From: Chromatiaceae bacterium
GTDB taxonomy: Bacteria; Pseudomonadota; Gammaproteobacteria; Chromatiales; Chromatiaceae
NCBI GenBank assembly: GCA_016714645.1
Contig: JADKCI010000004.1
Location: 62,001 to 126,000 of the forward strand
Length of the DNA: 64,000 nucleotides
Direction: 5' to 3'
Position 1 is the stretch's first letter. Each line of letters opens with the position of its first letter. The position numbers and the translations under genes are program-made. Below are positions 8,708-18,207 of the stretch, piece after piece. The notes under the pieces are model-generated. The model was not told the origin of the DNA. It was given only the letters and a program-made list of their open reading frames with translations, and searched no databases.

Positions 8708-9577
8708 TCAACCCAGCCCGCTCCACTGGAGGTAGGCGCCATTGATGGTTTCGCCCCAGAGCAGGGCTATCCAGCCCGCGGCGGCCAGGTAGGGACCGAA
8801 GGGCAGGGGTGTGTGGCGATCCTGCCCGCGCCGGGCGAGCAAAGCCAAGCCGATGATGGCCCCGACGACGCTGGACAAGATCAGAATCATGGGTAAGGCC
8901 TGCCAGCCGAGCCAGGCCCCGAAGAGGGCGAAGAGCTTGAAATCACCGTAGCCCATGCCCTCGCGGCCGGTGATCAGCTTGAAGACTTGATAAATGGTCC
9001 AGAGGAAGAGATAGCCCAGGGCAGCCCCCAGGATAGCGTCCCGGGGGCTGGAGAAGCTGCCCGCGAGGCTGAGCAGCAGCCCCAGCCACAGCAGGGGCAG
9101 GGTGATGCTGTCCGGCAGGAGTTGGGTGTCGATATCAATGCCCGCGAGGACGATCAGGCCCCAGGTCAGGGCCAGGGCCGCGGCGGCCTCCCAGGTCACC
9201 CCAAAATGCCAGACCACCAGGAGGGACATTAGGGCGGTTCCTGCTTCGACCAGGGGGTAGCGGGCGCCGATGGGATTGGCACAGGCCGAACAGCGGCCCC
9301 GCAGGAAAAGATAGCTCAAGAGCGGGATATTCTCCCGCGCCTTCAGGGCATGTCCGCAGTGGGGGCAGCGGGAGCCGGGCAGGGCCAGGGACAAGCGCTC
9401 CGCCCCCGGGGCCTCCTCGCCGGCTAGATCGGCGCATTCCCGTCGCCAGGCCTGCTCCATCATCAGCGGTAGGCGGTGGATGACCACATTGAGGAAGCTA
9501 CCCACCGCCAAGGCAAAGAGGCCGACCGTGGTGTAGAGCAGGGCGGGGGTTTCGATCAAGAGTTCAATGGCTGACAT
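8708..9577 (-). CDS. pilD: type IV prepilin leader peptidase / N-methyltransferase
   Basis: Inner-membrane aspartic protease that cleaves prepilin leaders and methylates the new N-terminus. After an N-terminal membrane segment comes the cytoplasmic zinc loop with four cysteines (CPHCGHALKARENIP ... RCSACANPI). Several membrane segments follow. The two catalytic aspartates are in LAGIDIDTQLLPD and GYGDFKLFALFG. Length 289 aa is normal. It follows pilC by nine bases and is nearly joined to coaE. Confidence 0.95.
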   Translation of the reverse strand: MSAIELLIETPALLYTTVGLFALAVGSFLNVVIHRLPLMMEQAWRRECADLAGEEAPGAERLSLALPGSRCPHCGHALKARENIPLLSYLFLRGRCSACANPIGARYPLVEAGTALMSLLVVWHFGVTWEAAAALALTWGLIVLAGIDIDTQLLPDSITLPLLWLGLLLSLAGSFSSPRDAILGAALGYLFLWTIYQVFKLITGREGMGYGDFKLFALFGAWLGWQALPMILILSSVVGAIIGLALLARRGQDRHTPLPFGPYLAAAGWIALLWGETINGAYLQWSGLG

Positions 9578-9586
9578 GGGGTTTGC

Positions 9587-10819
9587 TCACACCGCGGCGC
9601 CCATCTTGAAGATGGGCAGGTACATGGCGATCACCAGGCTGCCCACCAGGCCGCCAATGACGACCATGATCATGGGCTCCAGCAGACTGCTGAGGGCATC
9701 GACGGCGTTATCCACCTCTTCCTCGTAAAAATCCGCCACCTTGCCCAGCATGTCGTCGAGGGACCCGGCCTCCTCGCCAATGGCCGTCATCTGAATGACC
9801 AGGTGCGGGAAGAGGTTAGCCTGGCGCATGGATAACTGGAGCGACTGACCGGTGGCGACCTGTTCGCGCATTTGCAGGATGGACTCGGAATAGACCACGC
9901 TGCCGGTCGCCCCGGCCACCGAGGTAAGGGCCTCCACCAGGGGTACGCCGGCGGCGAACATGGTGGCGAGGGTGCGGGCAAAGCGGGCGATGGCGGCCTT
10001 GTGGAGGATGGGGCCTATGATGGGAAATTTAAGCATGGTCCTGTCCAAACCTTCCCGGAGCTTGGGGGAGCGTTTGAAGGCCTGGGCAAGGGCGTAGCTG
10101 GCGCCTCCCAGGGCCATGCCGATCAGCCACCACCATTCGACCATGAAGTCCGAGATGCCGACCACCAGGAGGGTGAAGGCCGGCAGGTCGGCGCCGAAAC
10201 TATCGAACAGGGACTTAAATTGGGGTATCACGAAGATCATGATGACGGTGGTCACCACCACGGCGACGATGATGACCGCGGCCGGGTAAAAGAGGGCCTT
10301 TTTGATCTTGCCCTTGATGCTTTCGGTTTTTTCCTTGTAGGTGGCGATCTTGTCCAGCATGGTATCCAGGACGCCGGCCTGCTCGCCGGCCTGGACCAGG
10401 TTGCAGAAGAGCTCGTCGAACTGGAGGGGATGCTTGGCCAGGGCCAGGGTGAGGGCGGTGCCGCTCTGGATGTCGTTCTTGATCGAAAGGATGAGGTCCT
10501 GCATGGCCGGGTTGTCGTGGCCCCGGCCCACGATGTCGAAGGCCTGCACCAGGGGGACACCGGCGGACATCATGGTGGCAAGCTGGCGGCTGAAGACGCT
10601 GATGTCCTTGCTGGTGATCTTCTTCTTACCACCCCCCAGACCCTTGGATTTCTTGCGTATCTTGATCGGGTTGATACCCTGGCGGCGCAGATCGGCGCGC
10701 ACCGAGGCCTCGTCGGACCCCGGCGTCTCCCCCTTGACGCGCTGGCCGCGCCGGTCCAAGCCCTGCCAGGCGAAGAGCAGATTTTTATCGGGATCGGGTT
10801 TCCTGGCAGGAAGGGCCAT
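9587..10819 (-). CDS. pilC: type IV pilus assembly inner-membrane protein PilC
   Basis: Platform protein of the type IV pilus machine. It has two GspF domains, about residues 70-195 (ISVFSRQLATMMSAGVPLVQAFD) and 270-395 (IARFARTLATMFAAGVPLVEAL), each followed by hydrophobic segments; the C-terminus is LVGSLVIAMYLPIF. The pilB stop overlaps an ATG at 10825 (TAATG). The second ATG at 10819 is better spaced from AAGGA, so I place the start there, although 10825 is possible. The frame is open far upstream into pilB, but that part is a shadow. Confidence 0.94.
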   Translation of the reverse strand: MALPARKPDPDKNLLFAWQGLDRRGQRVKGETPGSDEASVRADLRRQGINPIKIRKKSKGLGGGKKKITSKDISVFSRQLATMMSAGVPLVQAFDIVGRGHDNPAMQDLILSIKNDIQSGTALTLALAKHPLQFDELFCNLVQAGEQAGVLDTMLDKIATYKEKTESIKGKIKKALFYPAAVIIVAVVVTTVIMIFVIPQFKSLFDSFGADLPAFTLLVVGISDFMVEWWWLIGMALGGASYALAQAFKRSPKLREGLDRTMLKFPIIGPILHKAAIARFARTLATMFAAGVPLVEALTSVAGATGSVVYSESILQMREQVATGQSLQLSMRQANLFPHLVIQMTAIGEEAGSLDDMLGKVADFYEEEVDNAVDALSSLLEPMIMVVIGGLVGSLVIAMYLPIFKMGAAV

Positions 10820-10824
10820 GAGCA

Positions 10825-12549
10825 TTATTCCTTGGTCACGCGGTTGATTTCCTCCAGGCTGGTGACGCCGGCCTTGACCTTGCGCAGCCCGGATTGGCGC
10901 AAATCGAGGATACCCTCGGCGCGGGCCTGGTCGCCCAGTTGGATGGCGTTGCCGCCCTCCATGATGAGGCGGCCCATGGCCTCCGAGATAGGCATGACCT
11001 GGTAGATGCCGACGCGGCCCCGATAGCCCTGATAACAATGCTCGCAGCCGACGGGCTTGTAAACGATCAGCCCCTCGTCTATCTCCTTTTGGCTGTAGCC
11101 TTCCAACAGCAGGGCCTTGCGTGGGATCTTATCCGGCTTGCGGCAGTGACGGCAGAGGCGCCGGACCAGGCGCTGGGCCATGATCAGCAGGACTGAGGAG
11201 GCGATATTGAAGGAGGCGACGCCCATGTTGGCCAGCCGGGTCAGGGTCTGGGGGGCATCGTTGGTGTGCAGGGTCGAGAGCACCAGATGGCCGGTCTGGG
11301 CCGCCTTGACGGCGATCTCCGCCGTCTCCAGGTCGCGTATCTCGCCGACCATGATGATGTCCGGGTCTTGGCGCAGGAAGGCGCGCAGGGCGGCGGCAAA
11401 GGTCAGGCCGGTCTTGAGGTTCATGTTGACCTGATTGATGCCCGTCACCTGGATTTCCACCGGATCCTCGACCGTGGAAATGTTCACCTCCGGCTGGTTG
11501 AGGAGGTTGAGGCCGGTGTAGAGGGTGACCGTCTTACCCGAACCGGTGGGACCCGTGACCAGGATCATACCGTAGGGTTTGCCGAGGGCGGCGAGGAAGG
11601 CGTTCTTCTGCTCCTCGTCGAAACCGAGTTGCTCCACCCCTGCCAGGGTGGTGCCCGTCTCCAGGATACGCAGCACCACCTTCTCCCCGTAAAGGGTTGG
11701 TAAGGTGTTGACGCGAAAATCGATATCGCGGGTGCGGCTGAGCTTAAGCTTGATGCGCCCGTCCTGGGGAACACGCCGCTCGGCGATATTCATGCGCGAC
11801 ATCACCTTGAGACGCGCCACCAGACGGTGCGAGATATTGACGGGGGGAGAGGCGATCTCGTGCAACATGCCATCCTGACGGAAGCGGATGCGAAAGGTCT
11901 TCTCGTAGGGCTCGAAGTGAATGTCAGAGGCACCGCTGGAGATGGCATCCACCAGGATTTTGTTGATGTAACGCACCACCGGCGCCTCGTCAACATTGAG
12001 TTCCTCCTCGGTAACCGGGCGCTCCTCGGCGGCGGCCTGTTCGAGATTGACCAGATCCGAGGCAATGATCTGGCCCATGACCGAATGGGTGGACTCCAGG
12101 GCACGATTGATGGCCTTCTCGATCGCCACCGCCAGCTTATCCTCCTCGACCAGCACTGCCTCCGTGGTTAGGCCGGTGTTGAAGCGGATTTCGTCCAGGG
12201 CCTGGTGGTTGGTCGGGTCGGATAGGGCGACGAAGAGGCGGTTGCCGCGGCGGTGGATGGGCAGGGCCCGATGCTTGCGCACCAGCCTTTCATTGACCAT
12301 GTCCAGCGGCAGATTGCTGGTGTCGATGGCGCTCAGGTCCAGCAGGGGGATGCCGAGTTCCTCGCGGGTGGCCAGGGCGATACGGCGGCTGTCGAGGATT
12401 TTCTCCTCGACCAGGTACTGGACGAACGGCTTGCCGCGCTTGGCGGCGGCGGTGAAGGCGCTTTGGGCCCGTGCCTCAGAGATCAGTTTCTCGCGGATAA
12501 GGCAGGAGGCTAGTCCGGACAAGGGAATGGTGCGGGCGGGGATGGCCAT
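10825..12549 (-). CDS. pilB: type IV pilus extension ATPase PilB
   Basis: Hexameric ATPase that powers pilin polymerisation. The N-terminal domain (MshEN-like) spans about residues 1-150. The ATPase core has Walker A GPTGSGKTVTLYTGLN, the Asp box DIIMVGEIRDLETAEIAVKAAQTGHL and the His box STLHTNDAPQTLTRL. A zinc site CRHCRKPDK ... CEHCYQGYRGR follows. Length 574 aa is normal. It is the first gene of the pilB-pilC-pilD-coaE unit. pilA genes are not in this window. Confidence 0.95.
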   Translation of the reverse strand: MAIPARTIPLSGLASCLIREKLISEARAQSAFTAAAKRGKPFVQYLVEEKILDSRRIALATREELGIPLLDLSAIDTSNLPLDMVNERLVRKHRALPIHRRGNRLFVALSDPTNHQALDEIRFNTGLTTEAVLVEEDKLAVAIEKAINRALESTHSVMGQIIASDLVNLEQAAAEERPVTEEELNVDEAPVVRYINKILVDAISSGASDIHFEPYEKTFRIRFRQDGMLHEIASPPVNISHRLVARLKVMSRMNIAERRVPQDGRIKLKLSRTRDIDFRVNTLPTLYGEKVVLRILETGTTLAGVEQLGFDEEQKNAFLAALGKPYGMILVTGPTGSGKTVTLYTGLNLLNQPEVNISTVEDPVEIQVTGINQVNMNLKTGLTFAAALRAFLRQDPDIIMVGEIRDLETAEIAVKAAQTGHLVLSTLHTNDAPQTLTRLANMGVASFNIASSVLLIMAQRLVRRLCRHCRKPDKIPRKALLLEGYSQKEIDEGLIVYKPVGCEHCYQGYRGRVGIYQVMPISEAMGRLIMEGGNAIQLGDQARAEGILDLRQSGLRKVKAGVTSLEEINRVTKE

Positions 12550-12613
12550 GGGGCTTTCGTGCCGGTGGGTAACCAGACCGATTTCAGGTATTAAAAGGCC
12601 CTGGCCATGCCGG

Positions 12614-13447
12614 TCAGCGATTCACCGTAAAGGCGAGTCGGACGTTATTGGCTACCAGGCCGTTATCCTTCTGCTCGCTCTCGTTGAGATAGAACTCCAG
12701 GACGGTCTCCCGGTTCATGAGCATGTCCTCGCTCACCTCGTCGGCGATCTCATTGGCGTGGCAGAAGACGCTGGTATAGGGGGAGCCCTCGTCGCGAGGG
12801 TCCGTGATCCAGAGATTGGGGGAGATGTGATTCATGAAGCGCAGGAAGCCGTAGCCCTTTTCCGGGAACCACTTGGTGCAGACGCCGCGCACGCAGGAAC
12901 TCGGCTTGCCCCATTCGTTGCGGGGCTCGTAGGTGACGGGCAGGAGTTCCGGGATCATGTAACCTGAGTAGTAGGCGTCCACCTCTTGCTGGAGTTGGCG
13001 CGAGACGTTCTTGAATCCGATGAGTTCGACGCGGCAGCCGGTATTCTGCAAGGCGTTGACAACCTGTAGGAAATCGCCATCACCCGTGACGAGGAGCACT
13101 TGGTCGAGCTTGCCGGCCTGCAGCATGGCATCCACGGCCATGTCGAGATCGGCATTGGCCTTGGTGGTGACATTGCCATTTTCGTCCGTGTAGCGGCGGA
13201 CATATTTGACGGTGATCTTCCAGCCGAAGTCCCGCACCATCTGCTGATAGGCGCGGGATTTTTTTGCGTATTCCTGATCTTCCCTGGCACGTTCGAGATC
13301 GAAAGCCAAATAGGTATTGAGGCGCTGGAGTATGCCCTTCTCGCGCGCGGCAAAGCGGCGCAGGACGTCGTAGCGCATCTGATAACCGCCGTTGTAGCGG
13401 ACATTCTCGGCATCGACGAAGACGCCAATTCGCATATGTGCACTCAA
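12614..13447 (-). CDS. NYN (LabA-like PIN-fold) domain protein with a cold-shock-like C-terminal domain
   Basis: Residues ~5-165 form an NYN ribonuclease-like domain: GVFVDAENVRYNGG, NADLDMAVDAML and LLVTGDGDFLQVVNAL supply the acidic metal-binding residues. The C-terminal ~90 residues contain KWFPEKGYGFLRFM and, further on, SVFCHANEI. These look like the RNP1 and RNP2 patterns of a cold-shock RNA-binding domain. The protein is therefore probably a cytoplasmic RNA-cleaving enzyme with its own RNA-binding module. Start: a TTG at 13447 lies nine bases after AAGGAG. The ATG at 13435 (MRIGVFVDAEN) is the conservative alternative. Confidence 0.8.
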   Translation of the reverse strand: MSAHMRIGVFVDAENVRYNGGYQMRYDVLRRFAAREKGILQRLNTYLAFDLERAREDQEYAKKSRAYQQMVRDFGWKITVKYVRRYTDENGNVTTKANADLDMAVDAMLQAGKLDQVLLVTGDGDFLQVVNALQNTGCRVELIGFKNVSRQLQQEVDAYYSGYMIPELLPVTYEPRNEWGKPSSCVRGVCTKWFPEKGYGFLRFMNHISPNLWITDPRDEGSPYTSVFCHANEIADEVSEDMLMNRETVLEFYLNESEQKDNGLVANNVRLAFTVNR

Positions 13448-13462
13448 AATTATCATCTCCTT

Positions 13463-13499
13463 AAACAAAAGCGACGGGGAGGCGCTGGCATCCCCGTCG
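13463..13499 (-). terminator. probable terminator between acs and the NYN gene
   Basis: On the minus strand a nine-base stem (CGACGGGGA / TCCCCGTCG, ten-base loop) is followed by CTTTTGTTT. It lies downstream of acs and just upstream of the NYN gene start, so it would end acs transcripts. The T tract is interrupted and therefore moderate. Confidence 0.55.
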
Positions 13500-13592
13500 T
13501 TCACGCTAGATTAAAGGCTACTTCCCTCGTTAATCAGGGCCCCCTGCAGTCCCTGTCACATCCGATCAGCCGGGGCCTTTCGATCCCCACAG

Positions 13593-13620
13593 GGGCCCAG
13601 GCGGTGAACCGCCCGGGCCC
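13593..13620 (-). terminator. strong GC hairpin directly after acs
   Basis: A 12-bp stem containing one G-U pair, read on the minus strand, with a four-base TTCA loop. It starts ten bases after the acs stop. No T tract follows, so it may act as an mRNA 3'-end stabiliser or a Rho-assisted stop rather than a classical terminator. Confidence 0.5.
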
Positions 13621-13630
13621 GGTCTTGTGG

Positions 13631-15586
13631 TTACTGGTTGGCCCGGTTCTCGATCAATTCGTTGACCACGGTCGGATCGGCCAGGGTCGAGGTATCGCCC
13701 AGGCTGTCGATTTCGTTGGCGGCAATCTTGCGCAGGATGCGGCGCATGATCTTGCCCGAGCGGGTCTTGGGCAGGCCCGGGGCCCACTGGATAAGGTCCA
13801 CGATGGCGATGGGTCCGATCTCGCCACGCACCATGGCCACCAGTTCCTTTTTCAGGGCATCGGTCGGCTCGATGCCGGCCATGGGGGTGACGTAGGCGTA
13901 AATGCCCTGACCCTTGATATCGTGCGGGTAACCCACGACCGCCGCCTCGGCGACATGCGGGTGCAGCACCAGGGCGGACTCGATCTCGGCGGTCCCTAGG
14001 CGGTGACCGGAGACGTTGAGCACGTCATCGATGCGGCCCGTGATCCAGTAGTAGCCATCCTCGTCGCGGCGGGCGCCGTCGCCGGTGAAGTACTTGCCCG
14101 GATACTGGCGGAAGTAGGTGTCGACGTAGCGCTGGTGATCGCCATAGACGGTACGCATCTGCGCCGGCCAGGGCTGGGTGATGACCAGGGCGCCTTCGCC
14201 GGCGCCCAGGATGGGGGTCCCTTCCGCCGGGTCCACCAGGGCCGGGACCACGCCAAAGAAGGGGCGGGTGGCCGAACCAGGCTTGAGGGGGGTGGCGCCG
14301 GGCAGGGGGGTGATCAGATGGCCACCGGTCTCGGTCTGCCACCAGGTATCAACGATGGGGCAACGGGCGTCGCCAACTACGCGGTAGTACCACTCCCAGG
14401 CCTCGGGGTTGATCGGTTCGCCGACGGAACCCAGGATGCGGAGCGACTGGCGGGAGGTCGCCTTCACCGGCTCCTCGCCGGCCCGCATCAGGGAGCGGAT
14501 GGCGGTGGGGGCCGTGTAGAAGATGTTGACCTGGTGCTTGTCAACCACCTGCCAGAAGCGCGACATATCCGGGTAGTTGGGAATGCCCTCGAACATCAGG
14601 GAGGTGGCGCCGTTGGCCAGGGGGCCGTAAACGATGTAGGTGTGGCCGGTGACCCAGCCGACGTCGGCGGTGCACCAGTAGATCTCGCCTTCCTGGTAAT
14701 CGAAGGTGTACTTGTGGGTCATGGCGGCGAAGACCAGATAGCCGCCCGTGGTGTGCAGGGCGCCCTTGGGCTTGCCGGTGGAGCCGGAGGTGTAGAGGAT
14801 GAAGAGCGGGTCTTCCGCGTCCATTGCCTGGGGCTCGCACACGGCGGAGGCACTGGCCATGGCCTCGTGGTACCAGACATCGCGGCCCTCGGTCCAGGCC
14901 ACCTTGCCGCCGGTGCGCTGGACCACCAGCACGGTGCCGACGTTCGGGCACTCGTTGAGGGCGGTGTCGGCGTTCTTCTTCAGGGGTACGTTGCGTCCAC
15001 CGCGCACGCTCTCGTCGGCGGTGATGAGGACGCGGCAGTCGGAGTCCAGGATACGGTCGCGCAGGCTGTCCGGGGAGAAGCCGCCGAAGACGATCGAATG
15101 GACGGCGCCGACCCGGGTACAGGCCAGCATGGCCACTGCCGCCTCGGGAATCATGGGCAGGTAGATGCAGACCCGGTCGCCCTTCTTGACGCCCTTGGAC
15201 TTGAGGACATTGGCCAGCTTGCAGACTTCGGTATGCATCTCCCGGTAGGTGAGTTTCTTGTCCTCCGCGGGATTATCGGCCTCCCAGATGATGGCGACCT
15301 GATCACCGCGCGTGGCCAGATGCCGATCCAGGCAATTGTAGGAAACATTGAGCTGGCCACCCTCGAACCACTTGATGTAGAGATTCTCGGGGCTGAAGCT
15401 ATAGTCCATCACGGTGTCGAATTTTTTACTCCAGGTGACGAATTTCTCCGCCTGCTCGGCCCAGAAGCCATTCGGGTCATCGACCGAGCGTTGGTACATG
15501 CTCGCGTATTGCTCGGCGTTAATATGGGCCTTGGCGGCGATGGCGGCGGGAATTTCGTAAGTCTTGATTTCCGACATGGGAACCAA
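13631..15586 (-). CDS. acs: acetyl-CoA synthetase (AMP-forming)
   Basis: Converts acetate, ATP and CoA to acetyl-CoA through acetyl-AMP. Length 651 aa is standard. The AMP-binding signature [13 protein letters not shown] is near residue 268. The motif WWQTETGG is near residue 420, with [35 protein letters not shown] core residues near 510-535. The C-terminal acetylation-site lysine region reads [12 protein letters not shown]. The two nearby acetate symporter sets suggest growth on acetate as a carbon source. An insertion sequence separates acs from the exonuclease/DUF294 genes upstream. Confidence 0.97.
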   Translation of the reverse strand: MVPMSEIKTYEIPAAIAAKAHINAEQYASMYQRSVDDPNGFWAEQAEKFVTWSKKFDTVMDYSFSPENLYIKWFEGGQLNVSYNCLDRHLATRGDQVAIIWEADNPAEDKKLTYREMHTEVCKLANVLKSKGVKKGDRVCIYLPMIPEAAVAMLACTRVGAVHSIVFGGFSPDSLRDRILDSDCRVLITADESVRGGRNVPLKKNADTALNECPNVGTVLVVQRTGGKVAWTEGRDVWYHEAMASASAVCEPQAMDAEDPLFILYTSGSTGKPKGALHTTGGYLVFAAMTHKYTFDYQEGEIYWCTADVGWVTGHTYIVYGPLANGATSLMFEGIPNYPDMSRFWQVVDKHQVNIFYTAPTAIRSLMRAGEEPVKATSRQSLRILGSVGEPINPEAWEWYYRVVGDARCPIVDTWWQTETGGHLITPLPGATPLKPGSATRPFFGVVPALVDPAEGTPILGAGEGALVITQPWPAQMRTVYGDHQRYVDTYFRQYPGKYFTGDGARRDEDGYYWITGRIDDVLNVSGHRLGTAEIESALVLHPHVAEAAVVGYPHDIKGQGIYAYVTPMAGIEPTDALKKELVAMVRGEIGPIAIVDLIQWAPGLPKTRSGKIMRRILRKIAANEIDSLGDTSTLADPTVVNELIENRANQ

Positions 15587-15902
15587 TCTCCTGTTCTGAG
15601 GTGGTGAATTAATATCCGCCGGCTTTGGGAAGGAGCCGGAGATAAAGAGCTTGCTTTTGGTTATCGGCCAATCCGGGTGGGGCTTGGCGACCGATGTTCC
15701 TGACGCAACGAGCGCGCATTCTTCTTGATTTAGCGCCGCAGCGGGATTAATGCCGCTTGCGTGATCCTCGTCTCCCCCGACCCTACAGGGTTCGGCGGTC
15801 CTTATGGGGACTGTCCTCCTCGCCTCCCTAGCCAGGGCGATGTCGACACCGATCCCTGGATGGAAGGATACCCAAGTCTAAACACTTGTCGCGGCCTTCG
15901 CC
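15587..15902. other. acs upstream region, no gene
   Basis: These 316 bases between the acs start and the insertion sequence hold no plausible ORF. Several short inverted repeats are present (around 15618-15638 and 15770-15850). I could not match them to a known riboswitch, nor find a convincing sigma-54 or sigma-70 promoter by eye. The region must hold the acs promoter, and the IS inserted at its far end. Confidence 0.5.
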
Positions 15903-15903
15903 A

Positions 15904-15918
15904 GCCCTTAGCCCCGCC
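15904..15918. repeat. target site duplication, left copy
   Basis: The 15-mer GCCCTTAGCCCCGCC is repeated exactly at 17484-17498, immediately outside the two IS ends. A duplication of this length fits the 15-17 bp class reported for part of the IS1202 family. Confidence 0.88.
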
Positions 15919-17483
15919 TGTTAGCCCAAAGTAGTAATGTCCCCTTTGTGCAGTTTAGAAATGTCCCCTTTTGGTTAACGGGGGGGGCGATGCCAGAGGA
16001 GATGATCGAGTTGACGAATCGAGCGCTACACCGCCTGAAGGTCGTCGAGGCGGTCACGGACCGGCGGCTGACACAGGCGGAGGCCGGGCGGCAAATGGGA
16101 CTCACGACGCGGCAAGTGAAGCGTCTGGTGGCGGCCTACCGGGCGCAGGGGGCCGCGGGACTGGTCTCCCGGCGCATCGGGGAGCCGTCGAACCGACGGC
16201 TCAAGGAGCCGCTACGCGAGGCGATTCGCGCCCTGCTGGTGGATCGTTACCCGGACTTTGGGCCAACCCTGGCCCAAGAGAAGCTCGCCGAGCTGCATCA
16301 GATCGAGGTCTCCGTCGAGACGATCCGCCAGCTCCAGATCGAGCTGGGGCTGTGGCGACCCAAGCGGCGCAAGGCCGCGCGGGCACATCAGCTGCGCGAG
16401 CGGCGAGGGCGCTTCGGCGAGCTGATCCAGATCGACGGCTCACCCCACGACGGGTTTGAGGGGCGCGGCCCGCGCTGTACCCTGATCGTTTTCATCGACG
16501 ACGCCAGCGGGCGCCTGGTGCAGTTGTGGTTTGCCCCCAGCGAAACCACCGCAGTCTACATGCAAGTGCTACGGTGGCATCTGGAGCAGTACGGGCGGCC
16601 GGCAGCGTTCTACTCCGACCGCCATAGCCTCTTCCGCATCACCCAGGTGGAGCCCGCCAACGGCGCCACCACCACCCAGTTCGGACGCGCCCTCACCGGA
16701 CTTGAGATCGAAGCGATCCACGCCCGCACCCCGCAGGCCAAGGGGCGCGTAGAGCGGGCCAACCAGACCCTCCAAGACCGGCTGGTCAAGGAGTTGCGTC
16801 TGCGCGGCATTAACGATCTGGAGAGCGCCAACGTCTACCTGCCGGAGTTCATGGCCGACTTCAACCGGCGCTTCGCAGTAGCCCCAGTTCAGGAGAGGAC
16901 GCCCATCTTCCCCTCGTGCATCGCCCGCGGGAACTGGACCTGCTGCTCTCGGAGCAGGAGGAGCGGACCCTGTCCAAGAACCTCACCGCGCAGTACCGCA
17001 ACGTCGCCTATCAGCTGCAACACCCTGGACCGGGATACCGCCTACGCGGGGCTAAGGTGACTGTCTGCGCCCTAGCCGACGGGGAGGTCGTGCTGCTCCG
17101 GGAGGGCCGCGAGCGGCCTTACACCACCTACCGCAAGGGGGAGCAACCGCCGCCGGTCGCGGACGAGAAGACCCTCAACGAGCGGGTCGATGGCGCTCTT
17201 GACAAGCAACAACGGCAGCGTGCCAAGCCGGCCCTCGATCACCCGTGGCGCCAGGCCGTGGCGAGGGCAGCCGCCCGCACCGCCACCTCATCCGCCGCCC
17301 CTGACCCCGCACGACCACGCCGCCGGCTGGGCGGCCAGACGCCCGTCGCCCTCCGGGCTCCTGCCGTCTGGCCCGCCAAGCCGGCGTACCCCCCGGTTCT
17401 ACCCCCTCCCTAGCCGAGCCGAGCCGCTAACAGGGGACATCTCTATTTTGGACAGAAGGGGACATTTCTACTTTGGGTTGACA
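15919..17483 (+). mobile_element. IS1202-like (ISNCY) insertion sequence, complete ends
   Basis: The left end reads TGTTAGCCCAAAGTAG and the right end, reverse-complemented, TGTCAACCCAAAGTAG, giving 5'-TGT...ACA-3' termini. Both ends continue with two spaced copies of ATGTCCCCT-type motifs (left near 15935 and 15960, right near 17430 and 17460), which are probable transposase-binding sites. The element is 1,565 bp, contains one transposase gene with a frameshift, and is flanked by a 15-bp direct repeat. The sharp duplication suggests a fairly recent insertion. Confidence 0.88.
15990..17413 (+). pseudogene. ISNCY/IS1202-type DDE transposase, frameshifted
   Basis: The start MPEEMIELTNRALHRLKVVEAV is followed by a helix-turn-helix (RLTQAEAGRQMGLTTRQVKRLVAAY). 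The DDE catalytic residues are in LIQIDGSPHDGF, AAFYSDRHSLF and GRVERANQTLQDR. The frame breaks near 16884-16892 and the C-terminal part continues one frame over as EDAHLPLVHRPRELDLLLSEQ and RTLSKNLTAQYRNVAYQL. The shift equals one missing base. It removes the C-terminal domain, so the protein is probably inactive unless a ribosomal shift restores it. A Pro/Ala/Arg-rich tail follows to 17413. Confidence 0.85.
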
Positions 17484-17498
17484 GCCCTTAGCCCCGCC
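17484..17498. repeat. target site duplication, right copy
   Basis: Exact copy of the 15-mer at 15904-15918, abutting the ACA terminus of the insertion sequence. Confidence 0.88.
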
Positions 17499-17514
17499 GA
17501 GGCCGCCAGGGCCC

Positions 17515-18204
17515 TCAGACGAGGAATTCCCGCAAGGCGAAGCCCTTGCCGCTGTCGCGCTGGGCGGCCTGGGCGAGGAAGAGTTCGCCCGCCGCCAGGG
17601 CATCGCTGAGGGCATTGTGAGCACCGTAGCGGGGCAGGTTATAGCGGGCGCCCAGATTATGGAGACGCAGGTCGGAGCCTTTGAAAGGCATCTGGCGCTG
17701 ATGGAAGTTGCGTAAGGCCACGGCTTGCGTATCGACGATGGGCACGATCAGGGGTCCCCCCAGGTACCGCTTGCAGGCCAGGTCGATGAAGGTCTCCTCA
17801 ATGTAGGAATGATGGGCGATCATGACCTTGCCCGCTAGTTCCAGGAGGAATTCGGTCAGCACCTTTGCGAGGGGCTCGCCCGTGGCTGCTTCGTCATCCA
17901 GGATCTGGTGGATGATGGCGCTGGCCTCGGGGATGGCGCGATCGGTGAGGACCAGGCGGTGGCGGGCGGTGGCCAGATCGATGCTGTAGCCGTGGAGGGC
18001 CACGTAGCCAAAGCTGAGGATGCTGTCCCGTTTAGGGTCCAGTCCCGTGGTCTCCAGGTCCACGGCCAGGTATTCCACCTGACGATAGTCCGTCTTCGGG
18101 TCGGGAAAGGGCCTCGCCAGATAGTCGCGCAAGGGCCCCACCGGCAACTTGCGGAGGTGCCAGCGGCGGCGGAAGTCCGGGGTCAGGGGCCAGGTCATGG
18201 TCAA
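17515..18204 (-). CDS. DEDDh 3'-5' exonuclease (DnaQ/PolC epsilon-like)
   Basis: A 229-aa protein with the DEDDh exonuclease pattern: Exo I DLETTGLDPKRDSILSFGYV near residue 50, an Exo II region around MIAHHSYIEETFIDLAC, and Exo III HNALSDALAAGELFLAQ near residue 195. It is shorter than a full polymerase III epsilon subunit and lacks its alpha-binding tail. The gene sits three bases after the DUF294 gene stop. In many proteobacteria this exonuclease and a DUF294 nucleotidyltransferase neighbour acetate symporter and acs genes, as here. Its substrate is unknown. Confidence 0.85.
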   Translation of the reverse strand: MTMTWPLTPDFRRRWHLRKLPVGPLRDYLARPFPDPKTDYRQVEYLAVDLETTGLDPKRDSILSFGYVALHGYSIDLATARHRLVLTDRAIPEASAIIHQILDDEAATGEPLAKVLTEFLLELAGKVMIAHHSYIEETFIDLACKRYLGGPLIVPIVDTQAVALRNFHQRQMPFKGSDLRLHNLGARYNLPRYGAHNALSDALAAGELFLAQAAQRDSGKGFALREFLV

Positions 18205-18207
18205 CCG

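Noticed and set aside
14003..15607. A 534-codon open frame antisense to acs
   Set aside because: Shadow of a GC-rich gene; the opposite strand encodes a full-length acetyl-CoA synthetase with all motifs.
15760..15870. A structured RNA (RNase P-like or riboswitch) in the acs leader
   Set aside because: Short GC inverted repeats exist, but no conserved core of a known class could be matched by eye.
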